A stretch of DNA of 64,000 nt from Arabidopsis thaliana (lineage: Eukaryota; Streptophyta; Magnoliopsida; Brassicales; Brassicaceae), in NCBI RefSeq assembly GCF_000001735.4, contig NC_003076.8, positions 10,044,001 to 10,108,000 on the forward strand, in the 5' to 3' direction. The notes beneath the pieces were generated by a model. The model searched no databases. It had not been told where the DNA came from and worked only from the letters and a program-made list of their open reading frames with translations. The position numbers and the translations under genes are program-made. Of this stretch, positions 39,520-50,560 are shown one piece after another. Position 1 is the first letter of the stretch. Each line of letters starts with the position of its first letter.

Positions 39520-41150
39520 TCTACTCTTTTTATGGTTTGATTATTATTTAATTATGGTTACAAGACATTTATCTTGTTTAATTATCCTTGTTTAATTATC
39601 TTTGTTTAATTATGCTTTTCATCTTATTATTAAGACTTGTGTAAGATATAATCAACTATTTTGATGTATGATATTAATTATGCCTTTCTGAATTTCTGTT
39701 TATACATTAGAATTTTTTTTAATGCAAAACGAGTTAATACACCAATTAGAATGCATTAAAACAGAATTAGTCATTTTGATAAGTTGGCAACAAATATAGA
39801 AAGTATAGTTAATTGTAACTAAGAACACCAAAATAGTCTACACGAGTTGTTGCTAATTGCTACTCGAGTTGTTATTAATTGTAAGTTATAAGTGACAAGA
39901 ATTACGTTACAGATTTGTTATTACATTTTTGTATATACATTGTAACAATTGTTACAAGAATATTTATTGCACATAGGTTTTTCCGAAGGTAATAAGCTGT
40001 TGCAATTAACTTCAATGACCTTGTGAGAGTTTGTAAGAATTAACACAGAGAGTTGTGTCACAATTTGTAAGAATTTGTTATTAACTCATATTGTCTCTTC
40101 GTTGTATCATTTTTCACATGTTTTTTTGTTGCATTTCATATCACTTTTGTTATTACACTTTTGTAATTAAGGCCTTGAATGGATGCTGATTTTCGATTCA
40201 GTTTTTGGATTTAGATTTTAGTTTCTAGATTTTAGATTTTAGTTTTAGGCCTTGAATGTTTTGTAGATTTTGTAAGAGTTTTTGGATTTTGTTTTTCAAA
40301 AACTTATTTTCATACCAATCAAGATTTTAAAATTTTGGTTTCCCTACAGTTTAGAAAAACTATTTTGTTGTAGTTTTCCATTCATGATTTTAGTTTTTTA
40401 GTTTTCCTAAAATTTAGGGAATCTAATTTTTACTCCATCAACGTTATTTTTCTCAAAAACTAAAAACTAATTTTTTGGAGTTTTTTAAACAAAAATATAT
40501 TAACAAAAATCTAAATCTAAAATCTAAAATCTAAATCCAAAAACTGAATCGAAAATCAACATCCATTCAAGGCCTTAGATTTTTGTTAATATATTTTTGT
40601 TTTAAAAACTCCAAAAAATTGGTTTTTAGTTTTTGAGAAAAATAATGTTGATGGAGTAAAAACTAGATTCCCTAAATTTTAGGAAAACTGAAAAACTAAA
40701 ATCATGAATGGAAAACTACAACAAAATAGTTTTTCTAAATTGTAGGGAAACCAAAATTTTAAAATCTTGATTGGTATGAAAATAAGTTTTTGAAAAAACA
40801 AAATCCAAAAACTCTTACAAAATCTACAAAACATTCAAGGCCTAAGTGTAACAAATACTTACTATATACTTGTTGCTATGTTGTAGCAATTAGGTTCAAA
40901 ACTTATGAAGATAAATGTTACTATTGTGCTTCAATTAGTTAGTGGAAAGTAGTAACAACGAGTGACAGATTATTTTCACGCTAGTTGTAACATATTTGCC
41001 ATGAGAGTTTTGTTGATTTTTGTAAGTCTTTATAACAAGGTTTTTGTGGCAACGTCGTGGCAAATTTCTTACCGTTTGCCACACCTTGATTTTTTGCGAC
41101 AAGAACATAGTTACATGTTTTATTTTGATGCTTCTCCGTAGCAAATCTAT
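39520..41150. other. Right subterminal region of the 10-kb CACTA element
   Basis: No coding frame. Dense with GTAACAA, TTGTTAC and GTAGCAA motifs in both orientations, like the left subterminal part (31090-31730). Such motif arrays are where the accessory transposition protein binds in En/Spm elements. Interrupted by the inverted-repeat compound at 40171-40842. Confidence 0.55.
40171..40842. repeat. MITE-derived compound inverted repeat (A-B-A'-B')
   Basis: Four GGCCTTGAATG ends, two in each orientation, each flanked by TTA or TAA: 40171, 40248, 40574 (reverse) and 40842 (reverse). Segment B (40248 to about 40512, 265 bases) is the near-perfect inverse of B' (40578-40842). A (40171-40247) is the inverse of A' (about 40508-40574). 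Ends and TAA flanks fit a PIF/Harbinger-type MITE. The B/B' arms can form a 265-base hairpin with a loop of about 65 bases. Confidence 0.85.
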
Positions 41151-41218
41151 TTTTGTTACAAAATTTTTATTATACCCACTATTCTGTTTATAACTATATT
41201 GTCCAAAAATTCAAGTGA

Positions 41219-41760
41219 TATAATCACATAACGTAAAGATGCATGACATCGATTAAACAATTCTTGCCTATTTCTAGGAGGAGGACCATTTTCAAATTGT
41301 GACATATGATACCGAATAACCTTATTTCGTGAAGATCTATACGGAGCAAGAAAAACTTGTTTGTTTGGATAACCAGAATCAACTACATAATATTTGTCTG
41401 TTGGAGGCAAAGAAAATTTAGAATCACTGTCTTGTGCGATTGTGAGAACGGCTGTATCGTGACAAAATCCTGGTGCTCCATTCCATACATAAGTGAATAA
41501 CATATTCAAATCACATATTGCCATAACATTGAATGATGTTCTTCCATGTCGATCCCAATACATTTCTTGTAATTCGGGTTTCACCTTAACACAAATATAA
41601 ACTCCATCTATTGCTCCAACAAATCCACTATAATATGGCCAATATCTTTGATATAGTTGCAATCATTCAATAATTCGGCATAGTTCTTTTCTTGTTAGAG
41701 TCTTCATATAATCTGAAACAACTTTGCATCACATCCCAAAGTTGTTGCGGTAGTCGTTTA
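41219..41760 (-). pseudogene. PIF/Harbinger transposase, N-terminal and catalytic piece
   Basis: DDE_Tnp_4 domain: YYSGFVGAIDGVYICV (first Asp), the CDLNMLFTYVWNGAPGFCHD block, YYVVDSGYPN (second Asp) and RNRQELFNRCHASLRYVI, where the sequence breaks into the CACTA end. An in-frame TGA precedes 41662, and upstream helices (ELCRII, RLPQQLWDVM) extend to about 41760 in mixed frames. The C-terminus is at 30834-31059. Confidence 0.8.
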
Positions 41761-42617
41761 AATGCGTAAATAATCTTACAAAACTGTTATCAAAAAAGAA
41801 AATAACTTTTTTTTAACTAAATTGTGTGGAACAAAATAAATCTATTGGCCGACAAAAAATATATACAAAAGTACAAAAATCTATTGAACATATATAATAT
41901 CATTGGTTGTGTACGAGTTACTGATTACATATATTTAAATAAAAAATGATATCAACTATATATATAGTATATTTTCTTTACAAATATGATATAATTGTAT
42001 GTAAAAAAATTTGTATAAAAATATATATATATTATAGTAATTATTTATATTTGTAAATTTAGATAGTACATATATGAATTATATTTATAATTATATGTAA
42101 AGAAATATTAATTTTAGTTTTAAATAATTAAAATAGTTACGTGAAAATTGGAGAATATATGTTAAAGAGGTGTTGAACTTTTTTTTGTCTAAAAAAGGAC
42201 AGAAGATGTTGAACTTCTTATATGAACTTGAAAACAATAGAACTTGATATGAAATGTGAAAACAATGAAAAGTAGATGTGATTTATATAGAATTTTTGAT
42301 AAGAAAAATAATATTTTTATTCTTTTTAAAATAATTACTTTTTGAAATGTGTGTTTTGTAGATAGAACGCTCATAAATTGAGAGCATGGACCGTTTTATG
42401 GATCGTCCAATTTTTATTATTAAAAGACAAAAAAAAATATGATCCACATGTAGATGCTCTATTTTTTTTTTGTATATAATTGACACAAATAATGAATGAG
42501 GAAATTAATTGTGATCCCTCCATCTTAAGTGTGATTTATTTTTTATACGCCATCCATCCAGACCCTTTGTTTTGTATGACTTTTGTTTGTTACCACTAGT
42601 TTGGTTTTGTATCACTG
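41761..42617. other. AT-rich spacer between two Harbinger remnants
   Basis: Mostly AT-rich sequence with many TA runs and no gene. A stretch near 42370-42440 (GAGCATGGACC, GGATCGTCCAAT) has partial inverted symmetry. May include the lost 5' end of the minus-strand Harbinger element and the start of the plus-strand one. Confidence 0.4.
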
Positions 42618-42927
42618 TTGTTTGAGACCACAAAACAATATTCAGACTTCACTCTTCTTTGTTCCAATCTTCACTCTTCTTTTACCGGCTCTATAAAATC
42701 ATATGAAACCACTCTTATTTCTCCACTCAACTTCACTCTTTTTTGTTCCAATCTTTTTTTTCAATACAAGATCCAATCTTCTTTTTCAATACAAGAAACA
42801 ATCTTTTTTTCAATACAAGAAACCTAAGATCCAATCTTCTTTAAAGCCAAAACCCAAGACATTCTGCTTCATCCAAAATTGTTCTTCATCCAAAATGTCT
42901 GGTTCTTCGCATTGTAATTTCGAAAAA

Positions 42928-45329
42928 TGATGGATGACAAGTTTGATCAATATATCGATCAAGCTTTAGAGAATTATGGTGATCGTCACCAAGCCAATCC
43001 ACCAAAAAAAAGGAGCATATATTGAAAGAGATCGTGAACAAAGACACATCCCGTTATGGAACGATTACTTCAGAGATGATCCGACATTTTCTCCGTATAT
43101 ATTTCGACACCGTTTTAGAATGAACAAGTTGTTGTTCATGCGTATTGTTGATCGACTCTCCAATTCCATACTTCGAACAAAGAAGAGATGTTACCGGAAG
43201 ACTAGGTTTCTCGGCACTATAGAAGACTACAACAGCAATTCGTATGATGGCGTATGGTTTAGCGGCTGATGCAGTTGACGAATACCTCCGGATTGGTGAA
43301 AGTACTTCGATTTTATGTTTGGAAAATTTTGTTGAAGGAATCATATATTTGTTCGGAGATGAATACCTAAGAAGACCCACACGAGAAGATCTTATACGAC
43401 TACTCCATATTAGAGAGATACGTGGATTTTCCGGGATGATAGGAGTCATTGATTGTATGCAGTAGGAGTGGAAAAATTGTCCCACCGCTTGGAAAGGGCA
43501 ATATACACGTGGATGTAGAAAACCAATAATCGTTTTAGAGGTTTTTGCTTCTCAAGATCTTTGAATATGACACATATGTTTTGGACCTCCAGGTATACTG
43601 AAATATCCCTATTTTTACTGATTTTATCTATGTTTTAGGTATAGGATTTTGAGTCTTTATGTTATTTCTCAAGTCTTTTTAGTGTCTTTTCAGGTATTTT
43701 ATGCATTGAGACAACAATGGAGATGAGGAGACATTTTGGAGCAAAAGCTAAGGAAAAAAAGCTAAGGACGATTACGGATTTCGGCCCAGCAAAGTCCATG
43801 ACGGTTTCAAATTTACAAAAGTGGAAATTTGTCCCATAAGATTTTCCTATTTGCATTATTAGTCCCTGGACATTTTATAGGGCTTATATATAGTTTTAGA
43901 GGTCATTGTTTAGACCTAAGTTCATTTTATCAAGTTCTTTGCAATCCCTATTTTCAGAGACATAAGATATTCATCCATTGTTTTCAGTGATTCATTCAGT
44001 TCTCAATACAGTGAAGAGATCCTTTCTTACTCTTATCTTATTTGTTGTGTTTATGCTTTCTTACTCAATTATGTTGTTTGTTTCATTCAATATGTCTGAG
44101 TAGTTTGCTTGTTAGGAATAGGGTTTCTCATTAGGGATTCATATGGTTTAGTAGATCGCCCCCTTTGCTAGGTTATCTGTAGAATTCTTTATCTTTGATT
44201 ATACTTAATGCTAGATCTTGAGTAATTAACTAGATCTTGAATACAGACAATAGATATGCCTACCATAAGTATATGTAGTTGGATCTATTATTTGATGAGT
44301 CTGGTTTATAGGTGTGTAATAAGAATCGGCCTATCTACTAAGGTGAACAATTGAACTCGTTTAGAATGCATATTTAGGTTAAAAATCTCTCGGCTTCTCC
44401 GGTTATTCTTAGCTATAAGCATAGGGAGTTTTGCGGAACACCACCGGTTATTCCATAATTAGAGTATGAGTTTAAAAATGGTTCGATAACAACCTAGCTT
44501 TCATTAGATCTACTAACCAATAGTTTCCTGAGAATACCTTGTTTCTAGCTCTTTATTTAATCGGTTACAACCAATCAATATGCTGTCTTTTTACTTTGTT
44601 CTCCTTTATTTTCAATCATTTCCTACTAGCTTAATCTCGATATTTAATTCATTGTGTGAACAAAAGAACTTTGTGGAAATCGATCCTTAAATACTGCAAT
44701 TGATCTCTTATTTGAGAGAGTAGTTCTTAGGGTAATTTGAACCTTATCATATACTAAACAATGTCAATATTCATGATCGTTCACCTGTTTTTGATGATAT
44801 ATTACAAGTTCGAGCTCTGAAAGTGAGATAAGTAGACAACGAGAATGATTATAATTTGGCTTACTATCTCACAGATGAAATTTATCCTAAATGGGCTACA
44901 TTTATCCAATCTATTTCACTACCACAAGATGAAAAAACTACTTTATTTGCTACAAATCAAGAAGCTTGTCGTAAAGATGTTAAGCGTTCCTTTGGAGATT
45001 TGCAAGCTCGATTTGCTATTGTCAAACATCCAGCTCTTATTTGGGATAATATGAAAATCAGAAATATTATGGGAGCATATATAATATTTCACAATATGAT
45101 AATAGATGACGAACGAGATGGATACACTCAATATGATGTATCCGATTTTGCACATCCAGAATCAACCAGTTTTTCACAAGTGGATTTCACATATTCTACA
45201 GATATGCCTTCAAATCTTGGTAATACGATGGCCACTCGAACCCAACTTCGTGATCAGACTAAGAATGAACAATTGAAAATTGATTTAGTCGAACACATAA
45301 GGCAAAATTTTGGTCCGAATCAAGCTTAA
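42928..45329 (+). pseudogene. PIF/Harbinger transposase (HARBI1-like), split by a solo LTR
   Basis: Starts MMDDKFDQYIDQALENYGD at 42928. A one-base shift in the A run near 43005 leads to YIERDREQRHIPLWNDYF. A further shift near 43190 leads to the 43244-43465 frame (AYGLAADAVDEYLRIGES, FSGMIGVIDCMQ with the first catalytic Asp), followed by TAG for an expected Trp and CPTAWKGQYTRG. Interrupted at 43599-44749 by a solo LTR, then continues HDRSPVFDDIL and YYLTDEIYPKWATFIQSI to the C-terminus at 45329. The expected Glu of the VERAFG motif is Lys (VKRSFG). Inactive. Confidence 0.85.
43599..44749. mobile_element. Solo LTR, 1151 bases
   Basis: Begins TGAAATATCCC and ends CCTTATCA, and is flanked by perfect 5-base duplications TATAC (43594-43598 and 44750-44754). 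It interrupts the Harbinger frame exactly between the FGPPG and LNN codons. No internal coding region, so it is what remains after recombination between two LTRs. The retrotransposon family is unknown; length fits many Gypsy LTRs. Confidence 0.9.
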
Positions 45330-46216
45330 ATTTTATTGTTATTCAAATTTTTCATTTCTATATCTTTTGTTTTGCTTTTCTGTTATGTATGTTTACAATT
45401 TTAATATTTCTAATAATTATTATGTTTTTTAAATTAAAAACTTTATAATATTTTATTTTGTTTTATTTTGTTTTTTTTTTTAAAAACCTACTTAAAAACT
45501 CCACCATTAAACAATAAAAAAATATAAGGATTCAACAAAAACTCTAAACTTTAAATTATTCAAAATTTAGTATTATAAAAATGTAAAGAGTCTTTAATTA
45601 GGACTTACCCATACAAATCTTCAGCAAATGTTTTACTCAAAGCTTAAAGCCCTATGACGTTTCAAATAACGTTATGTTTTGTATGTCTTTGTGGCTTCAA
45701 TTCTAAACGAAAAATTCCTTCATAGTAGTTTGTGACGTTCTTTTCCTATTTTTTTTACTATAAACAAAGCTTATGGACCCTAATAACTGAAGCATGGAGA
45801 CTCATTTGGCTACCAAAGGTATTTTGTTCAAGATAATATCAACTGTAACATGTTGCTCGCAATGCACATTCTTAGTAAATGCAGAGGTGACGAGGAGAGA
45901 TTCGGTACTATTAGCGGGTTATAAGTAAATGTATTATATTACCTATACTATTTTGTTAATATCTTAAGTGTGTTTAGGGCTTCTTGTACGGTTGTACCAT
46001 GTATATATACGCTCTCTTTAAGATTAATAAGATTACAACATTCTCTTCTCCCTTTGGCATGGTGTGATTCAGATGCTAACGGTTAGTAATGGAATTATTC
46101 ATCTGTTTGTGAACCACATTCCCAATGATCAATAGTGTTAACATAAGACTATGGACAAAGAGAAAGGTTTTAGATCCATATAGCTAGTGTATCACATTAC
46201 TTGCCGCACAAGAAAA
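45330..46216. other. Spacer left of WNK9
   Basis: AT-rich, with the 3' flank of the Harbinger remnant, then the WNK9 3' UTR region near 46000-46216. No coding frame or RNA gene recognised. Confidence 0.4.
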
Positions 46217-48392
46217 CTAGTCTTCTTCGTCAGAGTCGTTTACTGTTATCTCAAACGTAATCTCCTCAAACCGTCCATGCTTCTCTTCACACCCGTCTCT
46301 TCCACACTGCATCTCATTGAAATCCATGACTGAACCCACCGAGGAACGGTTCGATTCGGAGCTGCAGAAGATACTCCAATTAGGAACCAAAGAAGCAATC
46401 TCTCCATCGATCATATTAGCTATCTTTGTGACATCACGGTCATCCATCTCCAGCTCTTCCACCATCTCTCTTGCAACGCTTATTGCTGTGTCAGTCTCGA
46501 TGTCGAACGGGAAGTATATGTTTCTCACACAACCTTCCTTGTTGACGGTTTTGAGTCGCAGAAATAGTCCATCTCCATTGTCTCTTCTCTTCCCTTTAAT
46601 GCTTATATCTACACTACCAAACCTCTTATCTTCTTCTTCTTCATCATCATCATTTTGAAACTCCAAGAGATCTATCTCGTGTGACTCCACTGTCTCATCT
46701 CCATTGTAATCCCATTGGTTTTGATTATAGAGGCTGTAGTAACCGTTTGAGTAGTGAGGTATATGATAAGAATGTCTAAGAGGAGTCCCTGCTTCATCTA
46801 TCAAGCCCTTTTCGCTCTCTACGCGTCTCATATCCGATTCATCGATACAAAGAAAATGGTCATCTAGTAGTTCACAAGCAGAGAGTCTAAGGGACACTGT
46901 GGCCAAACACTTCTCGATAAACCCTCTAACCTCTGGATCCTTCACTTTGTCTAATCCATCTGGTTTCTTGCCCTGAGAAAGATAACTTTAACAATCTTAA
47001 AACTCAACATAAGAGATGTTATAATCGCGGTAAACACGGATGGATCCTTACCGATATAACTCTCTTGTAAATCTGAGCAGGGTGAGAACACTCACTATAC
47101 GGGTAATCAAACGTTACCATTTCCAAAACACACATACCGAACGAGTAAATATCGACTAATTGGTTATATTCTTCTTTATAAACTTCAGGAGCCATGAACT
47201 CTGGTGTGCCTAAAGATATCAAACAACTTTCAACAGATCATAATCCAACTATTGATGGATTCAGCAAAGCAAAAACACTGAAGAGAGATTGCTTACCAAC
47301 ACAATGAGCAGCGTGAGAGTGTTGTAAACAAGCAGCAAGACCAAGATCTCCAATCTTGACTTCTCCTTGGTTCCCATTTATAAAAATGTTGTCACACTTG
47401 AGATCTCTATGAATCACAGGAGGGTCATGTGTATGAAGATAGTTTAATCCTCTTAAAATCTGTCTACACCAATTCTTTACCGCTCTTATGTTCACTCTCT
47501 TATGTTTTAGCCTATACCTGCATGAAAGATATAAAAACATTATGAGTAAGTTATCAAGAGAACTTCACTTATGAGATAGAGAGATAAGCTTACTGTCTCA
47601 AGGTGCCAGAAGTGAACATTTCAGTGACAAAGTTGATGTTTCGATTATCGGTATCGACCCAAGAAGCGTAGAACTTCATGATGCTTTTGTGTTTTAAGGT
47701 TTTGAGGAGATGGATCTCACAGTAGAGCCTCTCTAGCTCTTGAGGACTCTGCAAGAAATCGTAGAGCTTTACTTGGTTCCATGCTACTTCTATACCTTGA
47801 TACTCATCAAATCCTCTGTAACTGCAAATCCAAATTATGGAACCAAAAACATAGTCTTTTTCTAGTTTAGAATCACTAAACCCATTTTTTGTTTAATGAT
47901 CAAAGATTTCAACCTTTTTCGCTTTGAAATGATAAATCTTTTTAAAAATCAATCATGAATCAACCACCACTAAAAGTAAAAAGCTAAAACTCAAAAAAAT
48001 ACAAAAAAAAAAACATCTATGAAAATGAAAAATAATCAAAATTACTAAGAAAATTTGAAACAAAAAGTAAGAACTTGTCTTTGAAAAGCATGAAACTCCA
48101 ACACCAAAGTTTTAGAGAAGTTGATACTTGAAAAAAAGGTAAGAAAACTTAAGAGAGAAATTGGATTCTTACACAGTCTTTGAAGATCCTTTACCCAGAA
48201 CTTCATTGTACTAAAACAACAAGAACACACACATATAACAAAAAAAACTCAACAAAACAAAAGAGATGATCATAATAAACAAACAAATTATTGAGAGATA
48301 TAAAGGAAATTTACTCTTCCATATCTTCCAGTAGGATCAACTTCAACATACTCAGAGTAATCTGATTCAAGATGGCTGAGATTGTTCATCAT
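46217..48392 (-). CDS. WNK9: WNK family serine/threonine kinase, spliced, complete
   Basis: 'With no lysine' kinase; plant WNKs act in ion, osmotic and flowering pathways. Six exons on the minus strand: 48315-48392, 48173-48210, 47594-47821, 47298-47517, 47052-47209 and 46217-46973, all GT-AG, giving 492 residues. The catalytic lysine is K37 in GKGSSK of the glycine loop, and the usual subdomain II position is N54 (EVAWNQ), the family hallmark. HRDLKCDN is at 151-158 and DLG at 172-174 replaces DFG, also normal for WNKs; GTPEFMAPE starts the P+1 region. An acidic stretch (NDDDEEEED) and an OSR1_C-like region ([12 protein letters not shown]) lie in the long last exon. The start is the first of two adjacent ATGs. 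Matches my memory of At5g28080. Confidence 0.96.
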
Positions 48393-49155
48393 ACACCCCA
48401 ACAAAGATCAGAAAGAGCAATACAATAGCTGGAAAATATAAAGAAACCAAGAAGTCCCAAAAAATGAAAAGAGCTAAGCAAATATATTTAAATATCTATG
48501 TTATGGGTTTCTTATAGCCTTTTCATCATAATCATCTTTGTACTTCTGACATAATAAGTTAAACAAATTAAACATTAAACTCAGTGTAAATGAGGAGACA
48601 AAAAAACTAGATTCCTTTTTTTCTCTGTTTTTTTATTGCTTCTTTAGTTGTTGTTTTTTTGGAGAAAGAATTTTCTTTAGTCGTTCTTACACTGAAACAT
48701 GACTATTATATCTCATGAAAGATGTAAATAAAGGTGGGTGCAAGACGAAATGAGCGTGGTTCATACTATGATACGAATAAACAAATCTTTGATTTTTTTT
48801 ATTGACATCCACAAATCTTTTTTGTTTCTTTTTCGCAACAAACAAGTGTTTGATTAAGATACATTTTTCTTAGATATTATCTTTATATCAAATCAAAGAT
48901 ATAGGAAATAAACTTCTTATCTTATTAGTTTCTAACTAGACGCGTGGTGCTTTTTAAAGATATTTTCTTGTTCAATATTATTTAAGATATTATGTTCATG
49001 TATACACACTATATAATTGTAATATTTTTAACGAGCAAATTTATATGTACCTTAATTGTAAAATATATATGAGTGAATCACTTAAAAGTCATATATAATT
49101 ATTTATTCAATTTTATTGTGCCACATAAATTTTAGTTTACGCAAATCACTAAATA
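48393..49155. promoter_or_regulatory. WNK9 upstream region
   Basis: The 5' UTR and promoter must lie here. The sequence is AT-rich, with poly-A/T runs and no confident TATA assignment. Nothing else recognised. Confidence 0.35.
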
Positions 49156-49617
49156 TCATTGCTTCAGTTTTTTTTTTCCAAATCTTTTGAGCCAATCTTT
49201 GTAGATATTTTGGCTTGATTTTACAAAAAAATACGAATAAAGCGACATGCCACTCCTTTGTATTATATAAATAACCACACTATTCACTATAAATATAACA
49301 AATACGCAACAATTAAGCAGGTAAAAAGGGACGAAATCATATACCATCTGAGAAGAATCTAGCTTAAACATTTGGCCAAATGTAGTTGTATGCATATGAT
49401 ATGTGCCCCCAAAAAGGTTTAGGCAATTGAGGCTAGAGTTAGGTACGTATACTAGTTGTATCGCAATCGATGGTGTGACCTTAAAGCAATAACTAAGTTG
49501 GTTAGTCACATTTTTTGCTTGTACAGCTATATATGTTCTTCTCATAGATTCATTATGTGATGATAGTGGTTCTATTTTATATTGAGCTATCGACGAGAAC
49601 TCCAAGAAGTATTGCAT
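49156..49617 (-). CDS. Orphan ORF of 153 residues with one hydrophobic segment
   Basis: Not recognised. The predicted product has a polar first two thirds and one clear hydrophobic stretch near residues 95-115 (VPFYLLNCCVFVIFIVNSVV), followed by a basic end (KDWLKRFGKKKLKQ). An AT-rich setting can give open frames by chance, and there is no splicing, promoter or homology evidence. It lies between the WNK9 promoter and the second LINE. Confidence 0.2.
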   Translation of the reverse strand: MQYFLEFSSIAQYKIEPLSSHNESMRRTYIAVQAKNVTNQLSYCFKVTPSIAIQLVYVPNSSLNCLNLFGGTYHMHTTTFGQMFKLDSSQMVYDFVPFYLLNCCVFVIFIVNSVVIYIIQRSGMSLYSYFFVKSSQNIYKDWLKRFGKKKLKQ

Positions 49618-50313
49618 GAGGGAGGTCTATATGGACCAAGGTACCAAGGATTTTGGAAATTAAGCATCAGGGCAAAAAGTAATGTTGCTTACTCATGTTT
49701 TACCACTTGATTTACTGGTCAGGTAAACTGAAATTTCACCCTCCAACAATTTGCCTTCTCTTGGCAGTTATGGTTTTTGAGAGTATGAAATGAAAAATTT
49801 AATATCCCGTTTATTTAATTAGAATTTTTTTATAATTTTAAATTTATTTGAAAATCTTTCTTAAAATTTATGTTCATACCCAAAAAAACTTTCTGAAATG
49901 CGATAAGAAAATATACTCATATATGATTCATGTCTTTATTTTAATAGTAGAATGCAATCTTAGTACTGAATATATATATATATATATCCTCAAAAAGATT
50001 AAAAATAAACATGTCACCTTTTAAAGAAATGCGATGGTGGAATCATGTCGACAAACACGCTGTCCAACTACTACCGGATATTTTTGTAAATTGCTTATAA
50101 AAGTTTTCATTCTTTTCAATACTAAAATTTGTCCTAGATGACAAAGTTGATATGATTAAGATAAGTATCAAAATGGAAAAATAAAAAAAGTCATTTTACA
50201 GGTAATGATAATTAAACAATTAGTTTATAGAAAATTAGGTTACATGCATGATCATTAAATCACCAATAATTATTTCACTGGTCATATGACTTCTTCGATT
50301 AAGTTAATGACTA
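49618..50313. other. AT-rich spacer
   Basis: No coding frame. A short TA run at about 49968-49986. No recognised element. Confidence 0.4.
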
Positions 50314-50560
50314 TTTGACCGTATATATATATTTATTTTATTTTTTAATCTATAAATTTTCTGAAAAGAAACAAGTTACACGGTCCAAAGCCCAAAAAAG
50401 ACACGCAGATCTAAGCGTTTAAGGTAAAACACTGCCATGAAGGCACACAGGTCTAAAAGAGAAAAAAATACAAGTACAAGGCCCAAACAATTCTAGACCA
50501 GAAACGACACGCATGCCTAAAGGAAGAACTGCAGAAGCACGACCAAAGAGAAGGGAAAGA

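Larger units (their letters stand above)
31060..41217 (+). mobile_element. CACTA-type transposon inserted in a PIF/Harbinger gene
   Basis: Inverted ends CACTCGAAAGTTTTGTCCAT (31060) and, reverse-complemented, CACTTGAATTTTTGGACAAT (ending 41217), each continuing into ATAG. They are flanked by ATA on both sides (31057-31059, 41218-41220), as expected for the 3-base duplication of CACTA elements. Inside are a TNP2 pseudogene on the plus strand, a second ORF remnant, and GTAACAA/GTAGCAA motif arrays near both ends (31090-31730, 39780-41150). A Copia fragment and a MITE compound have inserted into it. An alternative boundary with TAAT duplicates is discussed in the findings. Confidence 0.75.

Noticed and set aside
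46317..46658. Plus-strand frame of 113 residues
   Set aside because: Antisense shadow of the WNK9 last exon.
47594..47821. WNK9 might be kinase-dead, because subdomain II lacks lysine
   Set aside because: This is the defining feature of WNK kinases; the lysine is in the glycine loop (K37) and all other catalytic motifs are present.
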